DNA of 64,000 bases from Pseudomonas sp. PDM14 (GTDB taxonomy: Bacteria; Pseudomonadota; Gammaproteobacteria; Pseudomonadales; Pseudomonadaceae): the NCBI RefSeq assembly GCF_014851905.1, contig NZ_JACVAQ010000002.1:62001-126000 (forward strand). Reading direction: 5' to 3'. Each line of letters starts with the position of its first letter. Positions within the stretch are counted from its first letter, which is position 1. A program made the translations under genes and the position numbers. The notes beneath the pieces are model-generated. The model saw nothing but the letters and a program-made list of their open reading frames with translations, was not told where the DNA came from and did not search any database. Below, one piece after another: positions 57,785 through 64,000 of the stretch.

Positions 57785-59440
57785 ATGTCTTCGATTCCCG
57801 CCCTGATCATCCTCGGTAACAGTGCGCTGGCCACCGCGCGCCGGTTGCAGACGCTCTACCCGCAGGCGCAGATCCACGGCCTGCGCGGGCGCGTCGAGGG
57901 CGTCGAACAGCCCTACGACGATTTCGGCGATACCCTGCGCAGCCTGTATCGCGCCGGTACGCCGATCATCGCCCTGTGCGCGGCCGGTATTGTCATTCGC
58001 TGCCTGGCACCGCTGCTGGCCAGCAAAGGCGCCGAGCCGCCGGTGCTGGCTGTAGCCGAAGACGGTAGCGCGGTGGTGCCGTTGCTCGGTGGCCTGGGTG
58101 GCGTCAACGTCATGGCCCGTGAGATTGGCGTGCTGCTCGCGGTGCCGGCAGCGATCACCACCAGCGGCGAACTGCGCTTCGGCACCTGCGTGCTCAACCC
58201 GCCGCCGGGCTACGTGCTGGCTGATCTGGAGCAGGGCAAGCGCCTGGTCAGCGATTTGCTGGCGGGCGATTCGCTGCGCATCGAGGGCGAGGCGCCCTGG
58301 CTGGAACAGGCCAGCTTGCCGCTGGATGAGCAGGGCAGCCGCACGTTGCGTATCAGCCCCCATGTGGGCGGGCAGGGCGATGCGCTGCTGATTCATCCGC
58401 GCCTGGTGCTGGCGCGCATCGATGCCCAGGCCGACGCCTCGGCCGATGCCGTGCGCGAGCTGTTGCAGACGGCGGGCCTGGCTTCGGTGTCGCTGGCGGC
58501 CTTGCTGGCCGGGCGCGAGCGAATGAGCGATGCGCAGCTGGCAGCCGTGGCCGCTGAATTGGAGGTGCCGCTGCGTTTCATAGGCACTGACGTCGAGTTG
58601 CCCGCTGCGCTGATCGAGAGCGCCGGCGTGGCACTGCACCTGGCCGATTCGCCACAGCATGCCGAGACAAATGGCAAGCCACGCGGCCGCCTCAGTGTGG
58701 TCGGTCTCGGCCCCGGCGCTGCTGAGCTGATGGCGCCGGCAGTACGCCAGGCGCTGGACGAGGCCGAGGATGTGCTCGGCTACGAAACCTACGTGAACAT
58801 GGCCGGGCCGTTCCATGCCGGCCAGGTGCTGCATTGCAGCGACAATCGCGAAGAATTGCAGCGCGCTGCCCACGCGTTCGAGTTGGCCACGCAAGGACGC
58901 CGTGTGGTGGTGGTGTCGTCCGGCGATCCGGGTGTGTTCGCCATGGCCGCGGCGGTGCTCGAAGCGCTGGAGGCGTCGAGCGAGCCCGCCTGGCGGCAGG
59001 TCGAGCTGCAGATGCTGCCGGGCGTGTCTGCCGCGCTGGCCACGGCCGCCAAAGCCGGTGCGCCGCTAGGCCATGACTTCTGCATGCTGTCGCTGTCGGA
59101 CAACCTCAAGCCTTGGGCGATGATCGAGAAACGCCTGGATCACGCCGCGGCGGCCGACCTGGCGATGGCCTTCTACAACCCGATTTCCAAGTCGCGCCCC
59201 TGGCAGCTGGGCCGCGCACTGGAAATCGTCCGTCAGCACCGCACGCCGGACACTGTGGTGGTGCTGGGCCGTGACATCGGCCGCCCGGCCGAATGTTTAC
59301 GCATCCTCAGCCTGGGTGAGCTGACGGCAGAGCTGGTCGATATGCGCACGCTGGTGATCATCGGCTCGTCGACCACCCGCCGTTTCGCCCGCGATGACGG
59401 CAGCGAGTGGGCCTACACGCCGCGCTGGTATCCGCACTAG
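57785..59440 (+). CDS. cobJ: CbiG-CobJ fusion, precorrin-3B C17-methyltransferase
   Basis: The 551-residue protein has an N-terminal CbiG-like half (CAAGIVIRCLAPLLASKGAEPPVLAVAEDG, VPLLGGLGGVNVMAREIG, TTSGELRFG; then a CbiG C-terminal-like segment LASVSLAALLAGRERMSDAQLAAVAAEL near residues 235-270) and a C-terminal CobJ methylase from about residue 300 (SVVGLGPGAAELMAPAVRQAL, VVVVSSGDPGVFAMAAAVLEAL, AFYNPISKSRPWQL). CobJ contracts the ring and methylates C17. Last gene of the cobGHIJ operon. Confidence 0.94.
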   Translation: MSSIPALIILGNSALATARRLQTLYPQAQIHGLRGRVEGVEQPYDDFGDTLRSLYRAGTPIIALCAAGIVIRCLAPLLASKGAEPPVLAVAEDGSAVVPLLGGLGGVNVMAREIGVLLAVPAAITTSGELRFGTCVLNPPPGYVLADLEQGKRLVSDLLAGDSLRIEGEAPWLEQASLPLDEQGSRTLRISPHVGGQGDALLIHPRLVLARIDAQADASADAVRELLQTAGLASVSLAALLAGRERMSDAQLAAVAAELEVPLRFIGTDVELPAALIESAGVALHLADSPQHAETNGKPRGRLSVVGLGPGAAELMAPAVRQALDEAEDVLGYETYVNMAGPFHAGQVLHCSDNREELQRAAHAFELATQGRRVVVVSSGDPGVFAMAAAVLEALEASSEPAWRQVELQMLPGVSAALATAAKAGAPLGHDFCMLSLSDNLKPWAMIEKRLDHAAAADLAMAFYNPISKSRPWQLGRALEIVRQHRTPDTVVVLGRDIGRPAECLRILSLGELTAELVDMRTLVIIGSSTTRRFARDDGSEWAYTPRWYPH

Positions 59441-59477
59441 ATATTGCGCCGCATCGTTTTTGCTCAAGTGCTATGAA

Positions 59478-60116
59478 TTAATTGAGCGACCGCTGGATAC
59501 CTTCGTCACTCAAGAGTTCTTCGAGTTTCGCTTTGAATGCTGCAGGAACAGCTTTTTTTGCGTGCTTTGGTGGATTGAATGCACTGCCGCCAAGATTGTC
59601 ACGGCCCGAAACTTCACTCTCGCCGATTAAGATCCAGCTAGAGTCGTATACAGAGGCTTTCATGTCATATATGAGAGCCGTATTGTTCATCGTATCGGCT
59701 TTCCACTCAGTAATTGTGAACAAAATAATTCGCTTTGCTTTCTCTTCTTTATAGCCCTCAGCTAGAACGCTCTTGTTTACAGATTGAGGGACCGATATTA
59801 CTGATGCCTTTGCTCCTGCCTTAATAAATGTGCGGACAATAGACTCGGCCATATCATCGGACAATGCCGCACCGCTGAGAGTGTTTATATCGAACGGGTT
59901 GCCGAAGCCGCCGCGCTGTACGCCTACAAAGGTGGGCGTTTTACTTCCCGAAAGCACATATGGTCTCTGATCTTGTACGGCAACTGCCACGGCTAGGCCC
60001 TTGGTGACTTTTATGTCCGCGAGCGTTTCATGATAAGAGTGCTTATTTCCAACCGCGCAGCCCGAAATCAGGGCAAAGACGAACAAGCCTAAGCACATCT
60101 TTACACATCGACTCAT
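59478..60116 (-). CDS. Lipoprotein of unknown function
   Basis: The 212-residue protein starts MSRCVKMCLGLFVFALISGC, a lipoprotein signal with lipobox LISGC, and has a mature domain with GFGNPFDINTLSG and ESIVRTFIKAGAKA, then TITEWKADTMNNTALIYDMKASVYD (in parts). It looks like the periplasmic lipoproteins with a beta-barrel-assembly LptE-like or YajG-like fold (DMAESIVRTFIKAG pattern), not proven. Start at 60114-60116 has Shine-Dalgarno AGGAGAG. GC is lower than in neighbours, suggesting a later arrival. Confidence 0.65.
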   Translation of the reverse strand: MSRCVKMCLGLFVFALISGCAVGNKHSYHETLADIKVTKGLAVAVAVQDQRPYVLSGSKTPTFVGVQRGGFGNPFDINTLSGAALSDDMAESIVRTFIKAGAKASVISVPQSVNKSVLAEGYKEEKAKRIILFTITEWKADTMNNTALIYDMKASVYDSSWILIGESEVSGRDNLGGSAFNPPKHAKKAVPAAFKAKLEELLSDEGIQRSLN

Positions 60117-60317
60117 TTTCACTCTCCTTTTAAAACGAAGGAGACTAGCAAAAGGTTCGTGTCGAAATCTAGAAAGAGTTTGAAGGCGCATTGGCGAGGG
60201 TACTTGGCGCATAGTGATGCCAAGGCTCGCCGTTGGCGATTGAACTTTCGGACGCTCAATTAGTTGGCGAAATACTTACGGCCTGCTGTCTATAATCGGT
60301 ACGTCCAAGGAGCTGGC

Positions 60318-61052
60318 ATGTCGATCGATCCTACCGTTGTCTCTCATCTGCTCGCTGTCATCTGGTTTGTCGGCTGCTGGTTCGGCTACACCCGTTACGC
60401 CAGCTGGAAGGCCCGCGACACGGCGTGCCTGTCCAGCGTGCTGCACCTGTACCGCGAGGACTGGATGCGCCGCCTGCTGCTGCGCGACAACCGCATTGCC
60501 GACGCCAGCGTGATTGGCAACCTGGAGCGTAACGCCTCGTTCTTCGCCTCCAGCACGCTGATCATCCTCGCCGGTATCTTCACCGTGCTCGGTGCTTCCG
60601 ACCGGGCGCTGTCCCTGCTGGCCGATCTGCCGCTGGTGCAGCCGGTCAGCCGCGAGATGGCCGAGTTCAAGCTGTTGTGCCTGGCGCTGGTGTTCGTCTA
60701 CGCGTTCTTCACCTTCAGCTGGTGCATGCGTCAATACAACTTCTCCGCGGTGCTGATCGGCTCGGCGCCGATGGTGGGCGAGCGCGATGTTTCCGAGCAG
60801 GAACGCAAGGCCTTCGCCGTGCGTGCGGCACGGGTGATCTCGATGGCTGCCAACCAGTTCAACCTGGGCCTGCGCGCCTATTATTTCGGCATGGCCACGC
60901 TGGCATGGTTCATCAATCCCTGGTTCTTCATGCTGGTCACGGTGGGGGTGGTCGTCGTGTTGTACCGCCGTGAGTTTCACTCCGATGTACTCGATGTGAT
61001 GGTGTTTACCCCAACTCAGGCAGGCGAACTGCCGAAGGAGAAAAACGAATGA
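60318..61052 (+). CDS. DUF599 membrane protein
   Basis: The 244-residue protein has four hydrophobic segments (about residues 8-25, 72-92, 116-138 and 190-220) and the DUF599 pattern: N-terminal W--YTRYASWKARDTACL, LRDNRIADASVIGNLERNASFFASST and YNFSAVLIGSAP. Function unknown; an inner-membrane protein widely present in proteobacteria. It overlaps the next gene by four bases. Confidence 0.85.
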   Translation: MSIDPTVVSHLLAVIWFVGCWFGYTRYASWKARDTACLSSVLHLYREDWMRRLLLRDNRIADASVIGNLERNASFFASSTLIILAGIFTVLGASDRALSLLADLPLVQPVSREMAEFKLLCLALVFVYAFFTFSWCMRQYNFSAVLIGSAPMVGERDVSEQERKAFAVRAARVISMAANQFNLGLRAYYFGMATLAWFINPWFFMLVTVGVVVVLYRREFHSDVLDVMVFTPTQAGELPKEKNE

Positions 61053-61459
61053 GCATTCCGTTCTGGTGTGTATTTATCGCCGCGCTGCTGATCTACCTCG
61101 CCAAGCTGCCCGTGGCCAAGGCCATGGCTGCCGAGTCGGGCGGCTACGACAACCATCATCCACGGGCTCAGCAGGGCCGCCTGACCGGGCTCGGCGCGCG
61201 GGCCTATGCGGCGCACCTGAATAGCATCGAGATCTTCCCGCTGTTCGCCGCTGGCGTGCTGATGGCGCACACCACCCAGGTGTTCGGCTGGTGGGTGGAC
61301 CTGCTGGCGATTCTGTTCATCGTCACCCGCGTGCTCTACCTGGTCTTCTACTGGCGTGACATCGCCACGCCGCGCTCGGCGGTGTGGATCGTCGGCCTGC
61401 TCTGCTGCCTGTTGTTGATGCTGGCCCCGGCGATTCGCTGGCTGCTGGTCAGCGTCTGA
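61049..61459 (+). CDS. MAPEG-family membrane protein
   Basis: The 136-residue protein has four hydrophobic segments and the MAPEG pattern NHHPRAQQGRLTGLGARAYAAHLNSIEIFPLFAAGVLMA (in parts), the conserved Arg-Ala-x2-Asn-x-x-E loop between helices 1 and 2. MAPEG includes microsomal glutathione transferases; bacterial members are mostly uncharacterised. Translationally coupled with the DUF599 gene. Confidence 0.88.
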   Translation: MSIPFWCVFIAALLIYLAKLPVAKAMAAESGGYDNHHPRAQQGRLTGLGARAYAAHLNSIEIFPLFAAGVLMAHTTQVFGWWVDLLAILFIVTRVLYLVFYWRDIATPRSAVWIVGLLCCLLLMLAPAIRWLLVSV

Positions 61460-61503
61460 CCTGCTAGCGCACGCAGGCCCGGCCTGCTGCATATGCCACA
61501 AAC

Positions 61504-61530
61504 GACAAGGCCCGCATGAGCGGGCCTTGT
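61504..61530. terminator. Bidirectional terminator
   Basis: ACAAGGCCCGC and GCGGGCCTTGT form an 11-bp stem with a 4-nt loop between the convergent MAPEG and lipoprotein genes. T-runs are short, so strength is uncertain. Confidence 0.75.
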
Positions 61531-61549
61531 TGCGTGTGCGCGGTGGCGG

Positions 61550-61840
61550 TTACTTGCCGTCGACGGCGTCACCGATCTCATCGGCCGCGTCGTCCATGGC
61601 ATCGCCAGCGTCATCCGCGGCGTCTTCGACCTTCTCGCCGGTGGTGGGTTCGCGGCCCAGGGCCTGGTTGGTCTTGTCACCGATGGCTTCGCCGGTTTCC
61701 TCGGTGGCATCGCCGAGCGACTCCATGGCTTCGGACGCGGACTCCTTGGCCGACTCCATCTTGTCTTCAGGGGTCTTTTCGCAGGCGGCCAGACCCAGGG
61801 TCACGGCCAGCAGCAGGGCATATGTCAGCGGTTTCTGCAC
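61550..61840 (-). CDS. Small acidic lipoprotein A
   Basis: The 96-residue protein starts MQKPLTYALLLAVTLGLAAC, a lipoprotein signal with lipobox LAAC, and is followed by a low-complexity acidic helix rich in Ala, Glu, Asp and Ser (EDKMESAKESASEAMESLGDATEE; repeated DDAGDAMDDAADEIGDAV). A close relative lies 160 bp upstream on the same strand. Likely an outer-membrane or periplasmic anchored coil; function unknown. Confidence 0.7.
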   Translation of the reverse strand: MQKPLTYALLLAVTLGLAACEKTPEDKMESAKESASEAMESLGDATEETGEAIGDKTNQALGREPTTGEKVEDAADDAGDAMDDAADEIGDAVDGK

Positions 61841-61960
61841 GATTGAATCTCCATTGGCTGCGGATGCGATGAATCATCCGTGCGTCTTGGAGCCGGGGGC
61901 GTTGGCGAAGTTCCGGGATGAATTACGGCGACGGCGGGGCGGGGGTAGTGCGCAGGGCAG

Positions 61961-61998
61961 GGAGGAAAATTGCCTGCGGCAGGGCCGCAGGCAATCCG
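61961..61998 (-). terminator. Rho-independent terminator of lipoprotein B
   Basis: On the minus strand ATTGCCTGCGGC and GCCGCAGGCAAT (61969-61995) form a strong stem followed by TTTTCC. It ends the 62003-62287 gene. Confidence 0.82.
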
Positions 61999-62002
61999 GG
62001 TA

Positions 62003-62287
62003 TTACTGTTGCTGATTGGCCGGCGGCGTGGTTGGCGCCGGAGTGGCCGGAGCAGGCGGAGGCGTCATGGGAGCCGACTCTTCAGCATTCTCCTCGGCAC
62101 GCTCCTGTGCGGCTTCAGCTTGCTTCTTGGCCGCTTCATTGCTGTGTTCGGCGGCGTCGTTAAGGGATTCCTGTGCTTCCGACTGCGCCTCGCGGGCGTC
62201 CTCGGCTTTGTCCTCGGAGGCTTTGTCGCACGCGGCGAGACCGAGGGTGGCAGCTAACATCATTGCGTAGGCGAGTGACTTCTGCAT
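62003..62287 (-). CDS. Small acidic lipoprotein B
   Basis: The 94-residue protein begins MQKSLAYAMMLAATLGLAAC (lipobox LAAC), almost the same signal peptide as lipoprotein A, then a helical Ala/Glu/Lys stretch (EDAREAQSEAQESLNDAAEH) and a Pro-rich tail (PPPAPATPAPTTPPANQQ). Start ATG at 62285-62287 has AGGAGAAC upstream. The pair looks like an old tandem duplication with divergent mature parts. Confidence 0.7.
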   Translation of the reverse strand: MQKSLAYAMMLAATLGLAACDKASEDKAEDAREAQSEAQESLNDAAEHSNEAAKKQAEAAQERAEENAEESAPMTPPPAPATPAPTTPPANQQQ

Positions 62288-62436
62288 GGTTTGGTTCTCC
62301 TTGGAAAAATGGCCAGCACATTTTCGAGGCTGCCTGGGCGTCAGAAGTTCACTGTGTTTGCCGCTGCCGGAGGTGTGACGGCGCCGGGGCGCGGGTATCA
62401 TGCGCAGCTTCATGCAGTCGCCACGAGGTCCTGACG

Positions 62437-62898
62437 ATGAGCGATAACCCCATTCTAGAGCGCGCCGAGCGCTTTCTTTCGGCCCTGCGCCACTGCCAGG
62501 TGCTGGGCCTGCAGGTGCACGAGGCGGTCGCCTCCGGCCTGACCCTGCGCCTGCCGTACAGCACGCAGATCGTCGGCGATCCGCAGAGCGGGGTGATCCA
62601 CGGTGGCGCGATCACCACTCTGATGGACACCACCTGTGGCATCTCCACCGTGTGCGTGCTGCCGGAATTCGAGATCTGCCCGACGCTCGACCTGCGCATC
62701 GACTACATGCGCCCGGCCCAGCCGAACAAGGACGTGTTCGGCTTCGCCGAGTGCTACCGGGTCACCGAGAACATCATCTTCACCCGCGGTTACGCCTACC
62801 AGGACAACCCGCAGGAGCCGATCGCCCACGTGGTCGGCGCGTTCATGCGCATGGGCAAGCCGACCGAACTCAAGCGCTCTGCCAAGGGAGTGGCCTGA
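62437..62898 (+). CDS. PaaI-type hotdog thioesterase
   Basis: The 153-residue protein has the hotdog motif GVIHGGAITTLMDTTCGIS (HGG---L-D) and TLDLRIDYMRPA. Members hydrolyse acyl-CoA thioesters. The next gene encodes a second hotdog protein with its ATG overlapping this stop (TGATG), so the two are likely co-translated and may form a heteromer. Confidence 0.88.
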   Translation: MSDNPILERAERFLSALRHCQVLGLQVHEAVASGLTLRLPYSTQIVGDPQSGVIHGGAITTLMDTTCGISTVCVLPEFEICPTLDLRIDYMRPAQPNKDVFGFAECYRVTENIIFTRGYAYQDNPQEPIAHVVGAFMRMGKPTELKRSAKGVA

Positions 62899-63344
62899 TG
62901 ACCACGCTGAACCTCAACGAGCTGGTGCGCGAAGCCCACGAGAAGAACGACTACGACACGCTGCTGAGTCTGATTCCCTACGCCAAGCTGATCGGCATCG
63001 AATGCCTGCGCCTGGGCGATGACATGGTCTTCCGCCTGCCGGCGAACAAGGACAACATCGGCAACCCGACACTGCCGGCGCTGCACGGCGGAGTGATCGC
63101 CGGTTTCATGGAGCACGCCGCGATGCTCCACCTGCTGATGTTCATGGGCATCCCGCATTTGCCGAAAATCATCGACTTCTCGATAGATTACCTGCGCGCC
63201 GGCCATTATCGTGACACCTACGCGCAGTGCCAGGTCTGGCGCCAGGGGCGCCGGGTGGCCAATGTGGCGATCACCGCCTGGCAGACCAACCAGACCGAGC
63301 CGATTGCCACCGCACGGGCGCATTTCAAAGTCGATGAGCCCTAA
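62898..63344 (+). CDS. Second hotdog thioesterase-like protein
   Basis: The 148-residue protein has NPTLPALHGGVIAGFMEHAAMLHL (LHGG---G--E) and IDFSIDYLRAG, the PaaI-like hotdog pattern. The catalytic-loop acid is Glu (EHAAM) rather than Asp, unlike its partner. Coupled with the preceding thioesterase gene. A palindromic element begins right after its stop. Confidence 0.85.
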   Translation: MTTLNLNELVREAHEKNDYDTLLSLIPYAKLIGIECLRLGDDMVFRLPANKDNIGNPTLPALHGGVIAGFMEHAAMLHLLMFMGIPHLPKIIDFSIDYLRAGHYRDTYAQCQVWRQGRRVANVAITAWQTNQTEPIATARAHFKVDEP

Positions 63345-63484
63345 GACCCTGTTTACGATCTCTTGCCCGTCGGCCATACCGCGTTAAAAACAGTCTCGGA
63401 ATGCTCATTTACAGCCCGTAAACTCCGCTTCCTCGACTGTTTTTGCCTTGTCTGGCTCTAGTCCAAAAGTTCGTAAACAGACTC
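63345..63484. mobile_element. MITE-like palindromic element, copy 2
   Basis: The 140-bp element has terminal inverted repeats (GACCCTGTTTACGA and TCGTAAACAGACTC) and complementary interior arms. Read on the minus strand it shares with copy 1 (54723-54858) the blocks ACTAGAGCCAG, GTAAATGAGCATTC and TGGCCGACG in the same order. It starts at the base after the thioesterase stop codon. Non-coding. Confidence 0.72.
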
Positions 63485-63526
63485 TGCGCCGTTCACGCTC
63501 GGGAAATAGAAGAATAAGGACACTCA

Positions 63527-64000
63527 ATGGATGCGTTGCTGATCCTCGGCGGCCTGCTGCTGATTCTTGCCGGGCTGATCTGGCTGGTCATGCTGGCTTT
63601 CGGCACCAGCCTGCTGTGGGGCTGGGGCAGCCTGATCCCGCCGATCACCCTGGTCTACGTGCTGCGCCACTGGCGTACCGCGCGCAAGGCGGTGGCGCTG
63701 GCTGGGCTCGGCTTCATTCCGCTGGTGGTCGGCCTGACCCTGCTGGCCAGCCATGACCCGGTGCGGCTGGCGGCGATCCTCAGCCTGGACTGGGCGAAAC
63801 CGGCCTACCAGGCACCGGCCGAACTGGATATCGATCTGCATGGCGAACTCAATGGCCAGGCCTTTGCCCCGCAGCACGCCGAGCTGATCGATGGCGTGCT
63901 GAGCCTGCGCGAGGGCCAGGATTTCTTCGCCCGCCGCGAGGTGAAGATCCGTCTGCCGCAGGGCGCGACGAAGGCGCCGATCCGCCTCGACGTGCTGCCC
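63527..64000 (+). CDS. Membrane protein, 3' end outside window
   Basis: The frame starts at ATG 63527 with Shine-Dalgarno AAGGA and is still open at the window edge (158 codons seen). Three hydrophobic segments (about residues 4-25, 29-46 and 54-74) precede an extracytoplasmic domain with the phrase ELDIDLHGELNGQAFAPQHAELIDGVLSLREG. I do not recognise the family. Confidence 0.6.
   Translation, partial: MDALLILGGLLLILAGLIWLVMLAFGTSLLWGWGSLIPPITLVYVLRHWRTARKAVALAGLGFIPLVVGLTLLASHDPVRLAAILSLDWAKPAYQAPAELDIDLHGELNGQAFAPQHAELIDGVLSLREGQDFFARREVKIRLPQGATKAPIRLDVLP

Overview
The window is Pseudomonas-type chromosome (high GC; gacA-uvrC-pgsA followed by tRNA-Gly, tRNA-Cys and tRNA-Leu; aerobic-type cobalamin genes). 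It carries the right-hand 34.8 kb of an integrated P2-like prophage. I infer the species group from gene order and protein similarity recalled from knowledge; no database search was possible.

Positions 1-34777 are prophage. Read right to left, the structural genes follow the P2 order: Q-P, then O-N-M-L-X-lysis-R-S, V-PAAR-W-J-I-H-G and FI-FII-E/E'-T-U-D. Next come accessory genes and an SOS module (SRAP protein, UmuC, UmuD-like protein, DUF1654, CsrA-like regulator), then the immunity region (CI-like repressor, two Cro/CII-like regulators, Ogr activator) and a large Toprim primase-helicase. The left end with the integrase lies outside the window. The right end shows a tRNA-Ser 3' fragment (attachment site), repeated integrase-arm-like sites, a cos-like sequence and a cargo gene. 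This matches the attP-cos-cargo layout of Pseudomonas phage phiCTX. Most genes look intact, so the element may be a functional prophage, but the window cannot prove it.

Positions 34778-39844 are core chromosome: gacA, uvrC, pgsA, three tRNAs and several small conserved proteins.

Positions 39804-59440 are dominated by aerobic cobalamin biosynthesis: cobM, cobE, cobalt transporter cbtBA, cobW, cobN, ChlI/ChlD-like chelatase partners, a 2Fe-2S protein, cobK, cobL, cobG, cobH, cobI and a CbiG-CobJ fusion. Three cobalamin riboswitches control cbtBA, cobW-cobN and cobGHIJ. The third is interrupted by a palindromic miniature element that recurs at 63345. Inside the cluster lies a class I DAHP synthase gene preceded by two aromatic-codon-rich leader peptides and an intrinsic terminator, an apparent two-stage amino-acid attenuation system.

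Positions 59441-64000 hold assorted genes: two kinds of lipoprotein, a DUF599 protein, a MAPEG protein, two hotdog thioesterases and a truncated membrane protein.
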